A DNA stretch of 32,409 nt from Gammaproteobacteria bacterium UBA5078 (GTDB taxonomy: Bacteria > Pseudomonadota > Gammaproteobacteria > Pseudomonadales > Pseudohongiellaceae): assembly GCA_002416505.1 (NCBI GenBank), contig DIAM01000005.1:62663-95071 (forward strand), read 5' to 3'. The notes under the pieces are model-generated. The model was not told where the DNA came from and did not search any database. It saw only the letters and a program-made list of their open reading frames with translations. Below, piece after piece: positions 23,382-30,583 of this stretch (positions are counted from its first letter, which is position 1; each line of letters begins with the position of its first letter). A program made the position numbers and the translations under genes.

Positions 23382-23454
23382 TTTACTCTGCCATACGCAG
23401 GAAAAGCTCGATTTAATTTCACTAAGTTCGGTTCAAACAGAGGATATAAGGCAA

Positions 23455-24111
23455 ATGAGCATATTTTCACGCTTGTCAGACATCATCAACTCCAACATCA
23501 GCTCCTTGCTCGACAAGGCCGAAAACCCTGAGAAGATGATCCGCATGGTGATTCAGGAAATGGAAGAGACCCTTGTCGAGGTACGCAGTGGCACGGCTAA
23601 AGTAATAGCCGAGAAGAAAACCCTCCATCGCCGTGCCGAACAACTGCGCAAGCAAGCCGACGATTGGCAGAACAAAGCCGAGCTCGCCATGAGCAAGGAT
23701 CGAGAGGATCTAGCCAAGGCCGCATTGGTGGAACGCGCCAGCGTTAATGTCACGGTCGAGATGCTCGACAATGAAATGCATAAATTGGACGAGACTTTAG
23801 ATAAACTCAGCAATGAGATCGATCAGTTGCAGGCGAAACTCAACGATGCGCGCGCCCGTCAGAAGACGATTGTGATGCGCACAACGGCGACCCAATCTCG
23901 TGTAGACGTCAACCGCCAGTTGCATAACTACAATATCGACAGTGCGATGAACAAGTTCGAGTACTATGAGAAGAAGATCGATCTGATGGAAGGCCAAGTT
24001 GAAAGCATGAATCGCGAGAGCAAGGATTTGCACAGCGAGTTTGACGAATTGGCGCGCAGTGAGAAGATCGATCAGGAACTGCAAGACATCAAGAACAAAC
24101 TAAGCAAGTAA
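23455..24111 (+). CDS. pspA: Phage shock protein A (PspA/IM30 family)
   Basis: PspA is a peripheral inner-membrane protein of the ESCRT-III/Vipp1 superfamily. It oligomerises to protect damaged membrane and also inhibits PspF. The 218-aa protein (family about 220) is almost entirely helical and coiled-coil: an N-terminal amphipathic helix MSIFSRLSDIINSNISSLL, NPEKMIRMVIQEMEETL, then long charged helices up to the C-terminal LQDIKNKLSK. The start is the ATG at 23455 with AGAGGA and AAGG upstream; it gives the canonical MSIFSR N terminus. It is the first gene of pspABC, 27 bp before pspB, under the sigma-54 promoter at 23365. Confidence 0.97.
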   Translation: MSIFSRLSDIINSNISSLLDKAENPEKMIRMVIQEMEETLVEVRSGTAKVIAEKKTLHRRAEQLRKQADDWQNKAELAMSKDREDLAKAALVERASVNVTVEMLDNEMHKLDETLDKLSNEIDQLQAKLNDARARQKTIVMRTTATQSRVDVNRQLHNYNIDSAMNKFEYYEKKIDLMEGQVESMNRESKDLHSEFDELARSEKIDQELQDIKNKLSK

Positions 24112-24138
24112 AACCAGCATCGTCAAAGGGCACTGCCA

Positions 24139-24378
24139 ATGGACTTCTTTACATTCGCAATTTCTCTCATCTCTATAATCGGAGGCTTCATAACGCTGTG
24201 GATGTTTATCCTCTACCAGCGCCGAGAGAAGAAGGTCAAGCTCTCTACCGATACCGAGTATGACATACGGGAATTGTCGGCGATGGCGCAGTCTCTGAGC
24301 AACCGCATCGACACCCTCGAGTCAATTCTCGACTCCGAAGTGCCAGATTGGAGGGAGCAACATGAGCGCCAAGAATAA
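24139..24378 (+). CDS. pspB: Phage shock protein B
   Basis: PspB is a small inner-membrane protein that works with PspC to sense envelope stress and release PspF from PspA. The 79-aa protein has one N-terminal membrane span (about residues 4-25), a basic patch QRREKK and a C-terminal coiled coil (RELSAMAQSLSNRIDTLESIL), matching the family in length (about 75 aa) and layout. AAAGGG precedes the ATG by about 10 bases. Its last 17 bases overlap pspC, suggesting translational coupling. Confidence 0.93.
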   Translation: MDFFTFAISLISIIGGFITLWMFILYQRREKKVKLSTDTEYDIRELSAMAQSLSNRIDTLESILDSEVPDWREQHERQE

Positions 24379-25078
24379 TCGCTTCACCCTTAACCGCGAG
24401 AACAAACGCTTCCTCGGTGTCTGCGCTGGACTGGCCGACTACCTAGAGGTGCCCACGGTGGTGATTCGCATCATCGCCCTGCTCGCCTGCCTGACCTGGC
24501 CAACTCTGATCCTGGTTTACTTCGTTGCCTACTGGTGGCTCAAGCAGGACAATCAAGATGGCAAGGTGCACAACTTCATTACCGACTCCAAGACCGCCGA
24601 GCATTTTCGCAGCGTCGACTATCGCAAGGCGATTTACCGCAATCCCTACAATTCGCGCATTGCCGGGGTGTGCAGCGGCATTGCCGACTATCTTGAGATC
24701 AGCACCTTCTCGGTCCGCCTGATTACGCTGCTGTCCTTCTTCATATTCGGCCCATTCACCTTCTTCGCCTACTGCGTCTGCTGGATAGTCTTAGAACGCA
24801 ATCCCGACAGCCCACGCCGTGGCTATGGTAAGCATGGCCGCAAAGCGCGCCGCAAGCGACATGCCGACGAGTCCGATATGTCGGACATGGCCGACGATAT
24901 GGCCGACATGACGGCGCAAGGCCGCGCCAAGAGCAGCAAAGAGACCGAGGCGAGCATCGCCATGTCCATGCAGGAATGCTCCGAGGTCTTCAAGAGGACC
25001 GAAACGCGCCTGCGCGACGTCGAAGCCTTTATCACTTCCAAGAAATTCCGGTTACACTGCGAAATCAATCGTATCTAA
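24362..25078 (+). CDS. pspC: PspC-family protein with two tandem PspC domains
   Basis: PspC is an inner-membrane stress sensor that together with PspB relieves PspA inhibition of PspF. This protein is 238 aa, twice the E. coli length. Two PspC modules are visible: residues 7-62 (RFLGVCAGLADYLEVPTVV) and 92-147 (RIAGVCSGIADYLEISTFS), each an amphipathic part followed by a membrane segment. They are followed by a very basic stretch (RRGYGKHGRKARRKRH), a low-complexity ESDMSDMADDMADM tract and a C-terminal helix (FKRTETRLRDVEAFITS). The ATG at 24362 lies inside pspB behind a strong GGAGG. The second module is either an internal duplication or an added sensor unit. Confidence 0.93.
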   Translation: MSAKNNRFTLNRENKRFLGVCAGLADYLEVPTVVIRIIALLACLTWPTLILVYFVAYWWLKQDNQDGKVHNFITDSKTAEHFRSVDYRKAIYRNPYNSRIAGVCSGIADYLEISTFSVRLITLLSFFIFGPFTFFAYCVCWIVLERNPDSPRRGYGKHGRKARRKRHADESDMSDMADDMADMTAQGRAKSSKETEASIAMSMQECSEVFKRTETRLRDVEAFITSKKFRLHCEINRI

Positions 25079-25092
25079 TCCCGGTCGCATCC

Positions 25093-25125
25093 TGTGCGTA
25101 GGGTCGCAGCCGCGGCCCACGCACA
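25093..25125 (+). terminator. Hairpin at the end of pspABC
   Basis: TGTGCGT (25093-25099) and ACGCACA (25119-25125) form a perfect 7-bp stem, extended by GGG/CCC (25101-25103/25116-25118) past a bulged A. It lies 14 bases past the pspC stop and 27 before the next start. No T-run follows, so it may only attenuate read-through or protect the psp mRNA. Confidence 0.45.
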
Positions 25126-25152
25126 ATCCAGCCGAGCCTAGGGGCTAATGAC

Positions 25153-26172
25153 TTGAATTTCGTTTCTAAAGCTTTCCTCACTTGCGCCCTACTATGCGCC
25201 GCCACTCCCATTTTGCATGGGCAGAGCAATGAATCTGCCGAGCGCCTCCCTCGAGATATTCTCGATGTGCGCCCACCCTCCGCGCGGGTGCAAGGGAGTC
25301 CGGGCAATATCAGCATCGTCGATCGTAGCTGCCGAGCCTTGCCGCTAGAGCAAGTCAGGCGACGCATCGTGGACACCGCCGTGCAGGAATGGGCCTATTT
25401 CGGCTATAGCACCGATGTCCAGCCAAGAGAGATCGTGCCTCAGGCACCGGGGCCTAGGCGCCCCTTCGTCTACCCTCGCATGACTGCCACCGAAGCCGAA
25501 CGTCTGGCTAGCTCTATTGCGGGCTATTGGGCGGCCACTCCGAACAGCGACTGGATCGTACAGCGCCAGAATGCGGCATGGGACGAAGCGGGCATGGGCG
25601 CGCGCTGGCGCGACGCATGGTCCGCCGCGTTTATCTCATGGGTCATGTGTGAAGGTGGCCTTGCGGATAGCGGTCAGTTCAAACGCGCAATCGCGCATCA
25701 CAGTTATATCGATCAGGCGATCGTGGCTAGCGACACGCAAGACCCGGTAGCGGCCTATCGCGCCTATCCCTTGGGTACTCAGACCATTGTGCCGGGCGAC
25801 CTACTCTGTCGCGGCAGTCGCCCCGCCTATCGCAACATCGCCGAGCGCCGCGCCCAACTCGGCGTCGGAGCAAGAACCCATTGCGATATCGTGGTGAGCG
25901 TGGACGAGGCAAAACAGCAGGTCACCGTCATCGGCGGCAATGTGCGCGCCACCGTGCGCATGAAGATCATGCCCGCCACTCGCGACGGCGACCTCCCCCT
26001 GCGTCCGATTGCCGACAACGGCCGCGCGCTGTTCGCCCATTTGCAATTACAGGCACCCGCGATTGAGGCCACCGCCTTGGCGAACTCTCCGAGCTTGGCC
26101 TGTGCGCCAAACGAGGATATGCCGCTTAGCCTTGCTCAAGTTGCGACAGCAAAACCTACCATCGGCTGTTAA
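25153..26172 (+). CDS. Exported DUF2272-domain protein
   Basis: Function unknown. The 339-aa protein starts at a TTG (25153), 6 bases behind AGGGGC, with a signal peptide (MNFVSKAFLTCALLCAATP, cleavage near residues 23-25). The mature part carries the DUF2272 pattern: WSAAFISWVMCEGGL (about 155-170), HHSYIDQAI, VPGDLLCRGSRP, THCDIVVSVDE and QVTVIGGNV. The fold resembles NlpC/P60 or CHAP cysteine peptidases, but the position where those have the nucleophilic cysteine reads Ser (W-S-A-A-F), so peptidase activity is doubtful. It follows pspC by 74 bp in the same direction, with a hairpin between, so partial co-expression with psp genes is possible. Confidence 0.75.
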   Translation: MNFVSKAFLTCALLCAATPILHGQSNESAERLPRDILDVRPPSARVQGSPGNISIVDRSCRALPLEQVRRRIVDTAVQEWAYFGYSTDVQPREIVPQAPGPRRPFVYPRMTATEAERLASSIAGYWAATPNSDWIVQRQNAAWDEAGMGARWRDAWSAAFISWVMCEGGLADSGQFKRAIAHHSYIDQAIVASDTQDPVAAYRAYPLGTQTIVPGDLLCRGSRPAYRNIAERRAQLGVGARTHCDIVVSVDEAKQQVTVIGGNVRATVRMKIMPATRDGDLPLRPIADNGRALFAHLQLQAPAIEATALANSPSLACAPNEDMPLSLAQVATAKPTIGC

Positions 26173-26295
26173 GCCGCGACAGATACCCTCTCCCGCCCGA
26201 GGCTAGCCAAGTGACGCTGTTGTACAATAGCCGCTTCGGCATCCCATGCTCCACGGCACGCGCCAATATCCAGAAAATACTTGCGGAGATTCATC

Positions 26296-27705
26296 ATGTT
26301 TCGACACCTCATCACCGGCCTTATGGCATTGAGTGCTAGCGCCGCGTTCGCGCAATCCCTCAGCACCGACCCCTTCCCTACTCCAATAGAGGCCTCCGCC
26401 GACATCATCGCCGTCAACTTCACTGAATACGCGCGCATCCCCAACGACGATGCCGGCTTCGCACCGCGTCTGATGCATATGCTGACAGAACTTGGCAGCG
26501 GTCGCCGCTTCGTTAGCGCCATGACGGGTGAGCTCTACGGCATGAACGCCGATGGCAGCGATGTGACCCTGTATATCAATATCAACGCGCCGCAGTGGCA
26601 GGTGCAGGTGATCTCCGCAGGCAGCGAGCGTGGCGTGCAAAGCTTCGCCTTCCATCCACAATTCAATCAGATGGGCACGCCGGGCTATGGCAAGTTCTAT
26701 ACCTATGCCGATACTTCGAACACCGACGTTAACCCAGATTTTGTCTCCGGTGGCACGCGCCGTTCACAGGACACAGTCTTACTAGAATGGAGCGCGAACG
26801 ACGCCTCCTCCGCACAGTATGACGGCGGGGCCCCGCGCGAGATCTTCCGCGCCGCCCAGCCCTTCCCCAATCACAATGGCAGCCAGATCGCGTTCAATCC
26901 CCTAGCCGAACCTGGTGCGGAGGATTTCGGTCTACTCTACGTCGGCCTCGCCGATGGCGGCAGCGGCGGCGACCCGATGAATGTCGGCCAAGACCTGTCC
27001 AATCGTTTCGGTAAGATCTTGCGCATCGACCCACTCGGCACAAATAGTGACAATGGGCGCTATGGCATACCCAGCGACAACCCCTTCGTCAATGACGGCA
27101 AAGACGATACGCTCGGCGAGATCTACGCCTACGGAGTGCGCAACCCACAACGCTTCAACTGGGATGCAGACAATGGTGGGATTCTCTTAGCCGACATCGG
27201 CCAGAATCAGATCGAAGAGATCAGCCCAGTCTCCCCGGGTGCCAACCTAGGGTGGAACACTTGGGAGGGCAGCTATAAGTATGTCAGCGGAAAAGTGGAT
27301 ATGGAGAGCCCACGCAGCGAGGCCGGCCTGACATGGCCGATCGCGGAGTACGATCATACTGACCCATTGTTGCAGCGCCAGGTAGCGGTGACCGGCATCG
27401 TCATCTACCGCAGCGCCGCGATCCCTGCCTTGCAAGACAAGGTAATCTTCGGCGACAACCCCAGTGGCGAGCTGTTCTATGTCGGCGCAGACGATCAACA
27501 CACTGGCGGCCAAGCCTCTATTCGCCGCATCCTACTGAACGATGGCGGTAGCGCGAAGACTTTCCTGCAGGTCATTCAGGAAAGCAACGCGGCCCAGAAC
27601 GCCGATATCGCTGGGCGTGCAGACCTGCGCTTCGGTTACGGCCCAGACAATCAGGTCTACCTTCTGAACAAGCACGACGGCATCATCCGCCTACTCGTTC
27701 CCTAG
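26296..27705 (+). CDS. PQQ-dependent glucose/sorbosone dehydrogenase family protein, exported
   Basis: A predicted periplasmic six-bladed beta-propeller of the soluble aldose-sugar/sorbosone dehydrogenase family, which oxidises sugars with pyrroloquinoline quinone. From the ATG at 26296 (GGAG 8 bases upstream) it is 469 aa with a signal peptide (MFRHLITGLMALSASAAFAQS). Family motifs include SFAFHPQF, LLYVGLADGGSGGDPMNVGQD, FGKILRIDPLG, EIYAYGVRNPQRFNWD, LLADIGQNQIEEI and NLGWNTWEG. Family members differ in substrate, and some have no proven activity; no PQQ biosynthesis genes lie in the window. An upstream TTG at 26281 would precede the ribosome site and is not used. A TACAAT (26223-26228) may be its -10. 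Confidence 0.85.
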   Translation: MFRHLITGLMALSASAAFAQSLSTDPFPTPIEASADIIAVNFTEYARIPNDDAGFAPRLMHMLTELGSGRRFVSAMTGELYGMNADGSDVTLYININAPQWQVQVISAGSERGVQSFAFHPQFNQMGTPGYGKFYTYADTSNTDVNPDFVSGGTRRSQDTVLLEWSANDASSAQYDGGAPREIFRAAQPFPNHNGSQIAFNPLAEPGAEDFGLLYVGLADGGSGGDPMNVGQDLSNRFGKILRIDPLGTNSDNGRYGIPSDNPFVNDGKDDTLGEIYAYGVRNPQRFNWDADNGGILLADIGQNQIEEISPVSPGANLGWNTWEGSYKYVSGKVDMESPRSEAGLTWPIAEYDHTDPLLQRQVAVTGIVIYRSAAIPALQDKVIFGDNPSGELFYVGADDQHTGGQASIRRILLNDGGSAKTFLQVIQESNAAQNADIAGRADLRFGYGPDNQVYLLNKHDGIIRLLVP

Positions 27706-27794
27706 GGCTTTACTAATGCTACGGACAGGGATACCTTTTGTTCTAAATCATGTAGCCGAGGCGAGCGGTACGAGCTACGAACAGGAGAGTCATT

Positions 27795-28832
27795 ATGTTC
27801 ACTGCACGATCGCTCGTCGCTCGATCCGCGTTACTAGGCGCTGCTGTCAGCCTCGCCTCTCCCTTAAGCATGGCGCAAGACACCGCAATTCCTGATCTGG
27901 AAGGCATTTGGACCAATGCCTCTCTTACGGGCCTAACTCGACCCCGTGACGTTGAAAAACTCATCGTCACGGCCGAGGAGGCCCAAGAGATCGCGGCCAA
28001 TACCTCGATCGCCGGCCTGCCCGCCGGCGAGTTCGACGCACCAGAGGCCACCACCCCGGGGGCTGCGCCCGCCGCAGGCTCACTAGACTTCGGGCTGCGC
28101 GCCTACAACGATTTCTGGGTCGACCCTGGTTCGACTCTGGCGCTGGTCAAAGGGGAGTACCGCAGCTCCTACATCATCAATCCGGAGAACGGCCAGATAC
28201 CGCGCGTCGACAATCCTGTCGGGCTCGAGCGTCGTAGCTTCGGCTCACGCTATTTGACAGGGGTGGGAGACACCTCAGGCCCAGAGGCGCTGCCACTGGC
28301 CGAGCGCTGCCTACTCGGCTTCGGCAATACCTCCGGCCCCGGCATGATGGGCACGCTCTACAACAGCACCTATCAATTCGTGCAGACCGATGACTACGTG
28401 ATGATCCTCGTAGAGATGGTCCACGATGCACGCATCATACCCCTGTACGCGTCCGCCGCCGAGGCACGCGCCAACGCGCGCCCTGCGGTACTGCAGCAAT
28501 GGCTGGGGGATTCTCGCGGCTGGTATGAGAATGGCGAGTTAGTGGTCGAGACGATCAATGTCAATCCAGAGCAGATGGCGCAGAGCTCGATCCCCATCAC
28601 GGCGAATGGCAAGTTTACCGAGCGCTTCTCACGCTATTCTGATACTGAGATTGTGTATCGCTTCACCGTAGAGGACGACAATCTCTACAGCCAAGCATGG
28701 ACTGCGGAATTGAGCTACCATGCTACCGATGGCTCCGTGTATGAGTACGCTTGTCACGAGGGCAATTACGCCATGCCCGGCATCCTCGCCGGTGCCCGAC
28801 GGCAAGATTGGGAAGCGTCTCAAGCGCAATAA
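27795..28832 (+). CDS. Conserved exported protein of unknown function
   Basis: The 345-aa protein has a clear signal peptide (MFTARSLVARSALLGAAVSLASPLSMA, cleavage before QDTA) and a strong AGGAG 8 bases before the ATG. After DLEGIWTNASLTGL and an Ala/Pro-rich linker come SSYIINPENGQIPRVDNP, a cysteine in AERCLLGFGNTSG, YQFVQTDDYVMILVEMVHDARIIPL, LGDSRGWYENGELVVETINV and a C-terminal YEYACHEGNYAMPGILAGAR. I recognise this as a conserved exported family frequent in marine gammaproteobacteria, sphingomonads and acidobacteria, often in several paralogues per genome, but know no function. The two cysteines (AERC, YACHEGN) might pair. It follows the dehydrogenase by 89 bp. Confidence 0.8.
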   Translation: MFTARSLVARSALLGAAVSLASPLSMAQDTAIPDLEGIWTNASLTGLTRPRDVEKLIVTAEEAQEIAANTSIAGLPAGEFDAPEATTPGAAPAAGSLDFGLRAYNDFWVDPGSTLALVKGEYRSSYIINPENGQIPRVDNPVGLERRSFGSRYLTGVGDTSGPEALPLAERCLLGFGNTSGPGMMGTLYNSTYQFVQTDDYVMILVEMVHDARIIPLYASAAEARANARPAVLQQWLGDSRGWYENGELVVETINVNPEQMAQSSIPITANGKFTERFSRYSDTEIVYRFTVEDDNLYSQAWTAELSYHATDGSVYEYACHEGNYAMPGILAGARRQDWEASQAQ

Positions 28833-28854
28833 ATACACGCATCGAATGACCGCA

Positions 28855-28876
28855 GCAGCCCCCAATTCGGGGCTGC
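28855..28876 (+). terminator. Hairpin terminator after the 27795-28832 gene
   Basis: GCAGCCCC (28855-28862) and GGGGCTGC (28869-28876) form a perfect 8-bp stem with a 6-base loop, 22 bases past the stop. The following plus-strand sequence is only moderately T-rich (GTGTTTGCTGTGTTTT). It separates the upstream genes from the NUDIX gene. Confidence 0.55.
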
Positions 28877-28911
28877 CGCGAGTGTTTGCTGTGTTTTCGA
28901 AGTGAAGCCTT

Positions 28912-29505
28912 ATGAAGTTTTGTCAGCATTGCGCAGGACCCATTACTCACCACGTCCCAACCGGTGACGACAAGCCTCGCTTTTGCTGCCTGCAGTGTGA
29001 TGTCGTGTTCTACCAAAACCCGAATAATATTGTGGGAACACTGCCGATCTATGGCGACAAGGTATTGCTATGCAAGCGTGCAATCGAGCCTCGGCTAGGC
29101 AAGTGGACCCTGCCTGCGGGCTTCATGGAGAACGGCGAGACCACTCTGGCGGGGGCGATCAGAGAGACGGCCGAAGAGGCTAAGGCGATAGTCCGAGCAC
29201 AGGACTGCCAACTCTATACCCTCTTTAATCTTCCCTATATCAATCAGGTCTATTGGTTCTTCAGAACCGAGCTACAGACCCCCAGCTTCGCGGCAGGAGT
29301 AGAGAGCCTCGAGGTCGCCCTCTTCGACGAACACGAGGTGCCTTGGGACGAGCTCGCCTTTGCCGTGGTGAAGATCACCCTGCAGCAATATTTCGAAGAC
29401 CGCAAAAGCGCGTTATACCCGGTACGAATGTTCGACTTGGAATACAGCGGCGAGCGACAGTTAAAGACACAGCTGATTAGCCATAGCCACCAGACTAAGT
29501 GGTGA
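28912..29505 (+). CDS. NUDIX hydrolase with N-terminal zinc ribbon
   Basis: NUDIX enzymes cleave nucleoside diphosphates linked to another moiety; the zinc-ribbon branch includes NADH and ADP-ribose pyrophosphatases. The 197-aa protein has a ribbon with C4/C7 and C26/C29 (adjacent C25), then a NUDIX box from G70 to A92: GFMENGETTLAGAIRETAEEAKA. The catalytic REtxEE glutamates are present, but the late glycine of the consensus (REUxEExGU) is lysine here. Substrate cannot be told from sequence. The ATG at 28912 has only a weak GAAG upstream. The tail of the gene (29495-29505) overlaps a candidate PspF site of the following gene. Confidence 0.88.
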   Translation: MKFCQHCAGPITHHVPTGDDKPRFCCLQCDVVFYQNPNNIVGTLPIYGDKVLLCKRAIEPRLGKWTLPAGFMENGETTLAGAIRETAEEAKAIVRAQDCQLYTLFNLPYINQVYWFFRTELQTPSFAAGVESLEVALFDEHEVPWDELAFAVVKITLQQYFEDRKSALYPVRMFDLEYSGERQLKTQLISHSHQTKW

Positions 29506-29516
29506 AAAACACTAAA
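29495..29516 (+). promoter_or_regulatory. Candidate enhancer (PspF-type) half-sites before the second sigma-54 promoter
   Basis: CTAAGTG (29495-29501) and CACTAAA (29510-29516) are oppositely oriented (T/A)AGTG half-sites, the same elements as at 23249-23275 before pspA. They lie about 65-80 bases upstream of the -24 box. The half-site spacing (13 bp centre to centre) differs from the psp pair (21 bp), so the assignment is tentative. Confidence 0.3.
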
Positions 29517-29576
29517 TCGCCGTACTCACGCCTCGCGAAATATCCGTAACATACTGTAATTAAACGATTTAAATTA

Positions 29577-29593
29577 TTGGCACACGCATTGCT
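29577..29593 (+). promoter_or_regulatory. Second sigma-54 (-24/-12) promoter
   Basis: TTGGCAC (29577-29583) and TTGCT (29589-29593) place GG (29579-29580) and GC (29591-29592) exactly 10 bases apart. Thirteen of 17 core bases equal the pspA promoter, and the -12 part TTGC is even closer to consensus. It lies 35 bases before the ATG of the beta-repeat protein in a non-coding gap. Confidence 0.88.
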
Positions 29594-29627
29594 ATATTCA
29601 CAGTGTCTCTTACAAAGGAAACACATA

Positions 29628-30269
29628 ATGAATAACAAAGCATTCGCCATACTGGCTCTAACGGCCACTAGCCTAAGCGCAAGCGTATCGGCCTCGCAGG
29701 ATGAGGTGATCCACACCTATAGCTATTCCCTCGACAATATCAACGAGATCTATATCGAGGGCGGCATCGGCACTATGGAAGTAGTGCACATAGACGGCAC
29801 CGAGCTACGCGTGGAGTTAGAACTAGAAGGTACGCGCCGCTACTTCGTGTTTAACAAACGCAGCGTCGAGGACATAGAGATCGAAGACCGGGTGCGCGGC
29901 GACCGCCTCAGCCTGCGACTCAACGAAGACGATCTCGATCATGTGAAAGCGCATTGGCGAGTCGAGATGCCGAGCGTCGCGCGCACGCATATCGAGCTTG
30001 GCGTTGGCCAGATAACCGCTGAGTTCGCGAATACCGAGTTGGAGGTCGAGGTCGGTGTAGGTGCCGGAGATATTTCATTGGCGCGCAATTACGTTGGCCG
30101 CGTAGAGGCCTCTGCAGGCGTCGGTAGCGCAGTGCTACAAGGCGCTAATGACACCGTCAGCAAACGCGCGATGGTCTCCGAGGAAAGCCATGGCTTTGGC
30201 AACGGCCATCATCGCGTGGAATTGAGCGTGGGTGTCGGCGAGATGAAGGTGCGCCTAGACGAGACTTAA
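29628..30269 (+). CDS. Exported beta-repeat protein, DUF4097/toastrack-like, with sigma-54 promoter
   Basis: Function unknown. From the ATG at 29628 (AGGAA 8 bases upstream) the protein is 213 aa with a signal peptide (MNNKAFAILALTATSLSASVSA). The mature part is a beta-ladder with a recurring G-[IV]-G unit: GIGTMEV (46-52), GVGQITA (125-131), GVGAGDI (143-149), GVGSAVL (164-170) and GVGEMKV (202-208), and many acidic residues. This resembles DUF4097/toastrack-type domains. No membrane anchor or lipobox is seen, so it is probably soluble and periplasmic. The sigma-54 promoter and candidate PspF half-sites suggest control by PspF, 5-6 kb from pspABC. An earlier in-frame start (29577) lies inside the promoter and is rejected. 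The stop shares TTAA with the convergent gene. Confidence 0.8.
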   Translation: MNNKAFAILALTATSLSASVSASQDEVIHTYSYSLDNINEIYIEGGIGTMEVVHIDGTELRVELELEGTRRYFVFNKRSVEDIEIEDRVRGDRLSLRLNEDDLDHVKAHWRVEMPSVARTHIELGVGQITAEFANTELEVEVGVGAGDISLARNYVGRVEASAGVGSAVLQGANDTVSKRAMVSEESHGFGNGHHRVELSVGVGEMKVRLDET

Positions 30270-30577
30270 TAGTCCTCGACCCGAATGACGTCGAAGGCGG
30301 GCTCCTCATAAGGATGAGCCTGCCTTAGCGCCTCGACCACTCCGGCAATGAACTCATCCGCACAGACCATCTCTACGCGATACTCCGCTACAGACTCTAA
30401 TGCGTCTTGCGTCCCGATAAAGGGCTGACTACCCGCAAGCGGTCGAAACTGCCCCTCCCCCAAGACTTGCCACGCACAGTGTTCGTAGTCTCCGATACGC
30501 CCCGCACCCGCCTCAAACAAGGCCGCCTTCACTGCCTCCACATGACTCTCGGGGACATAGCAGCACAGTTTCATCAT
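30266..30577 (-). CDS. YqfO/NIF3-like domain protein
   Basis: The 103-aa protein consists of a single domain like the one inserted in larger YqfO/NIF3 proteins: KLCCYVPESHVEAVKAALFEAGAGRIGDYEHCAWQVLGEGQFRPLAGSQPFIG, quoted in part (residues 3-20 and the RIGDYEHCAW and GQFRPLAGSQPFIG blocks), ending HPYEEPAFDVIRVEDY. The metal-site domains of full-length NIF3 are absent, so hydrolase activity is not expected; a ligand-binding or regulatory role is a guess. Two adjacent ATGs (30577, 30574) can serve as start. It begins 6 bases behind the purL stop, so it is probably co-transcribed with purL. Its TAA shares the palindrome TTAA with the opposing gene. Confidence 0.8.
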   Translation of the reverse strand: MMKLCCYVPESHVEAVKAALFEAGAGRIGDYEHCAWQVLGEGQFRPLAGSQPFIGTQDALESVAEYRVEMVCADEFIAGVVEALRQAHPYEEPAFDVIRVEDY

Positions 30578-30583
30578 GGCCGC

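Noticed and set aside
23365..23454. N-terminally extended PspA start at 23365
   Set aside because: The extension begins with the TTG of the sigma-54 promoter itself and adds 30 residues not found in PspA; the ATG at 23455 gives the canonical MSIFSR start.
29577..29627. Extended start of the beta-repeat protein at 29577
   Set aside because: It begins inside the -24 element; the ATG at 29628 has a good ribosome site and opens a clean signal peptide.
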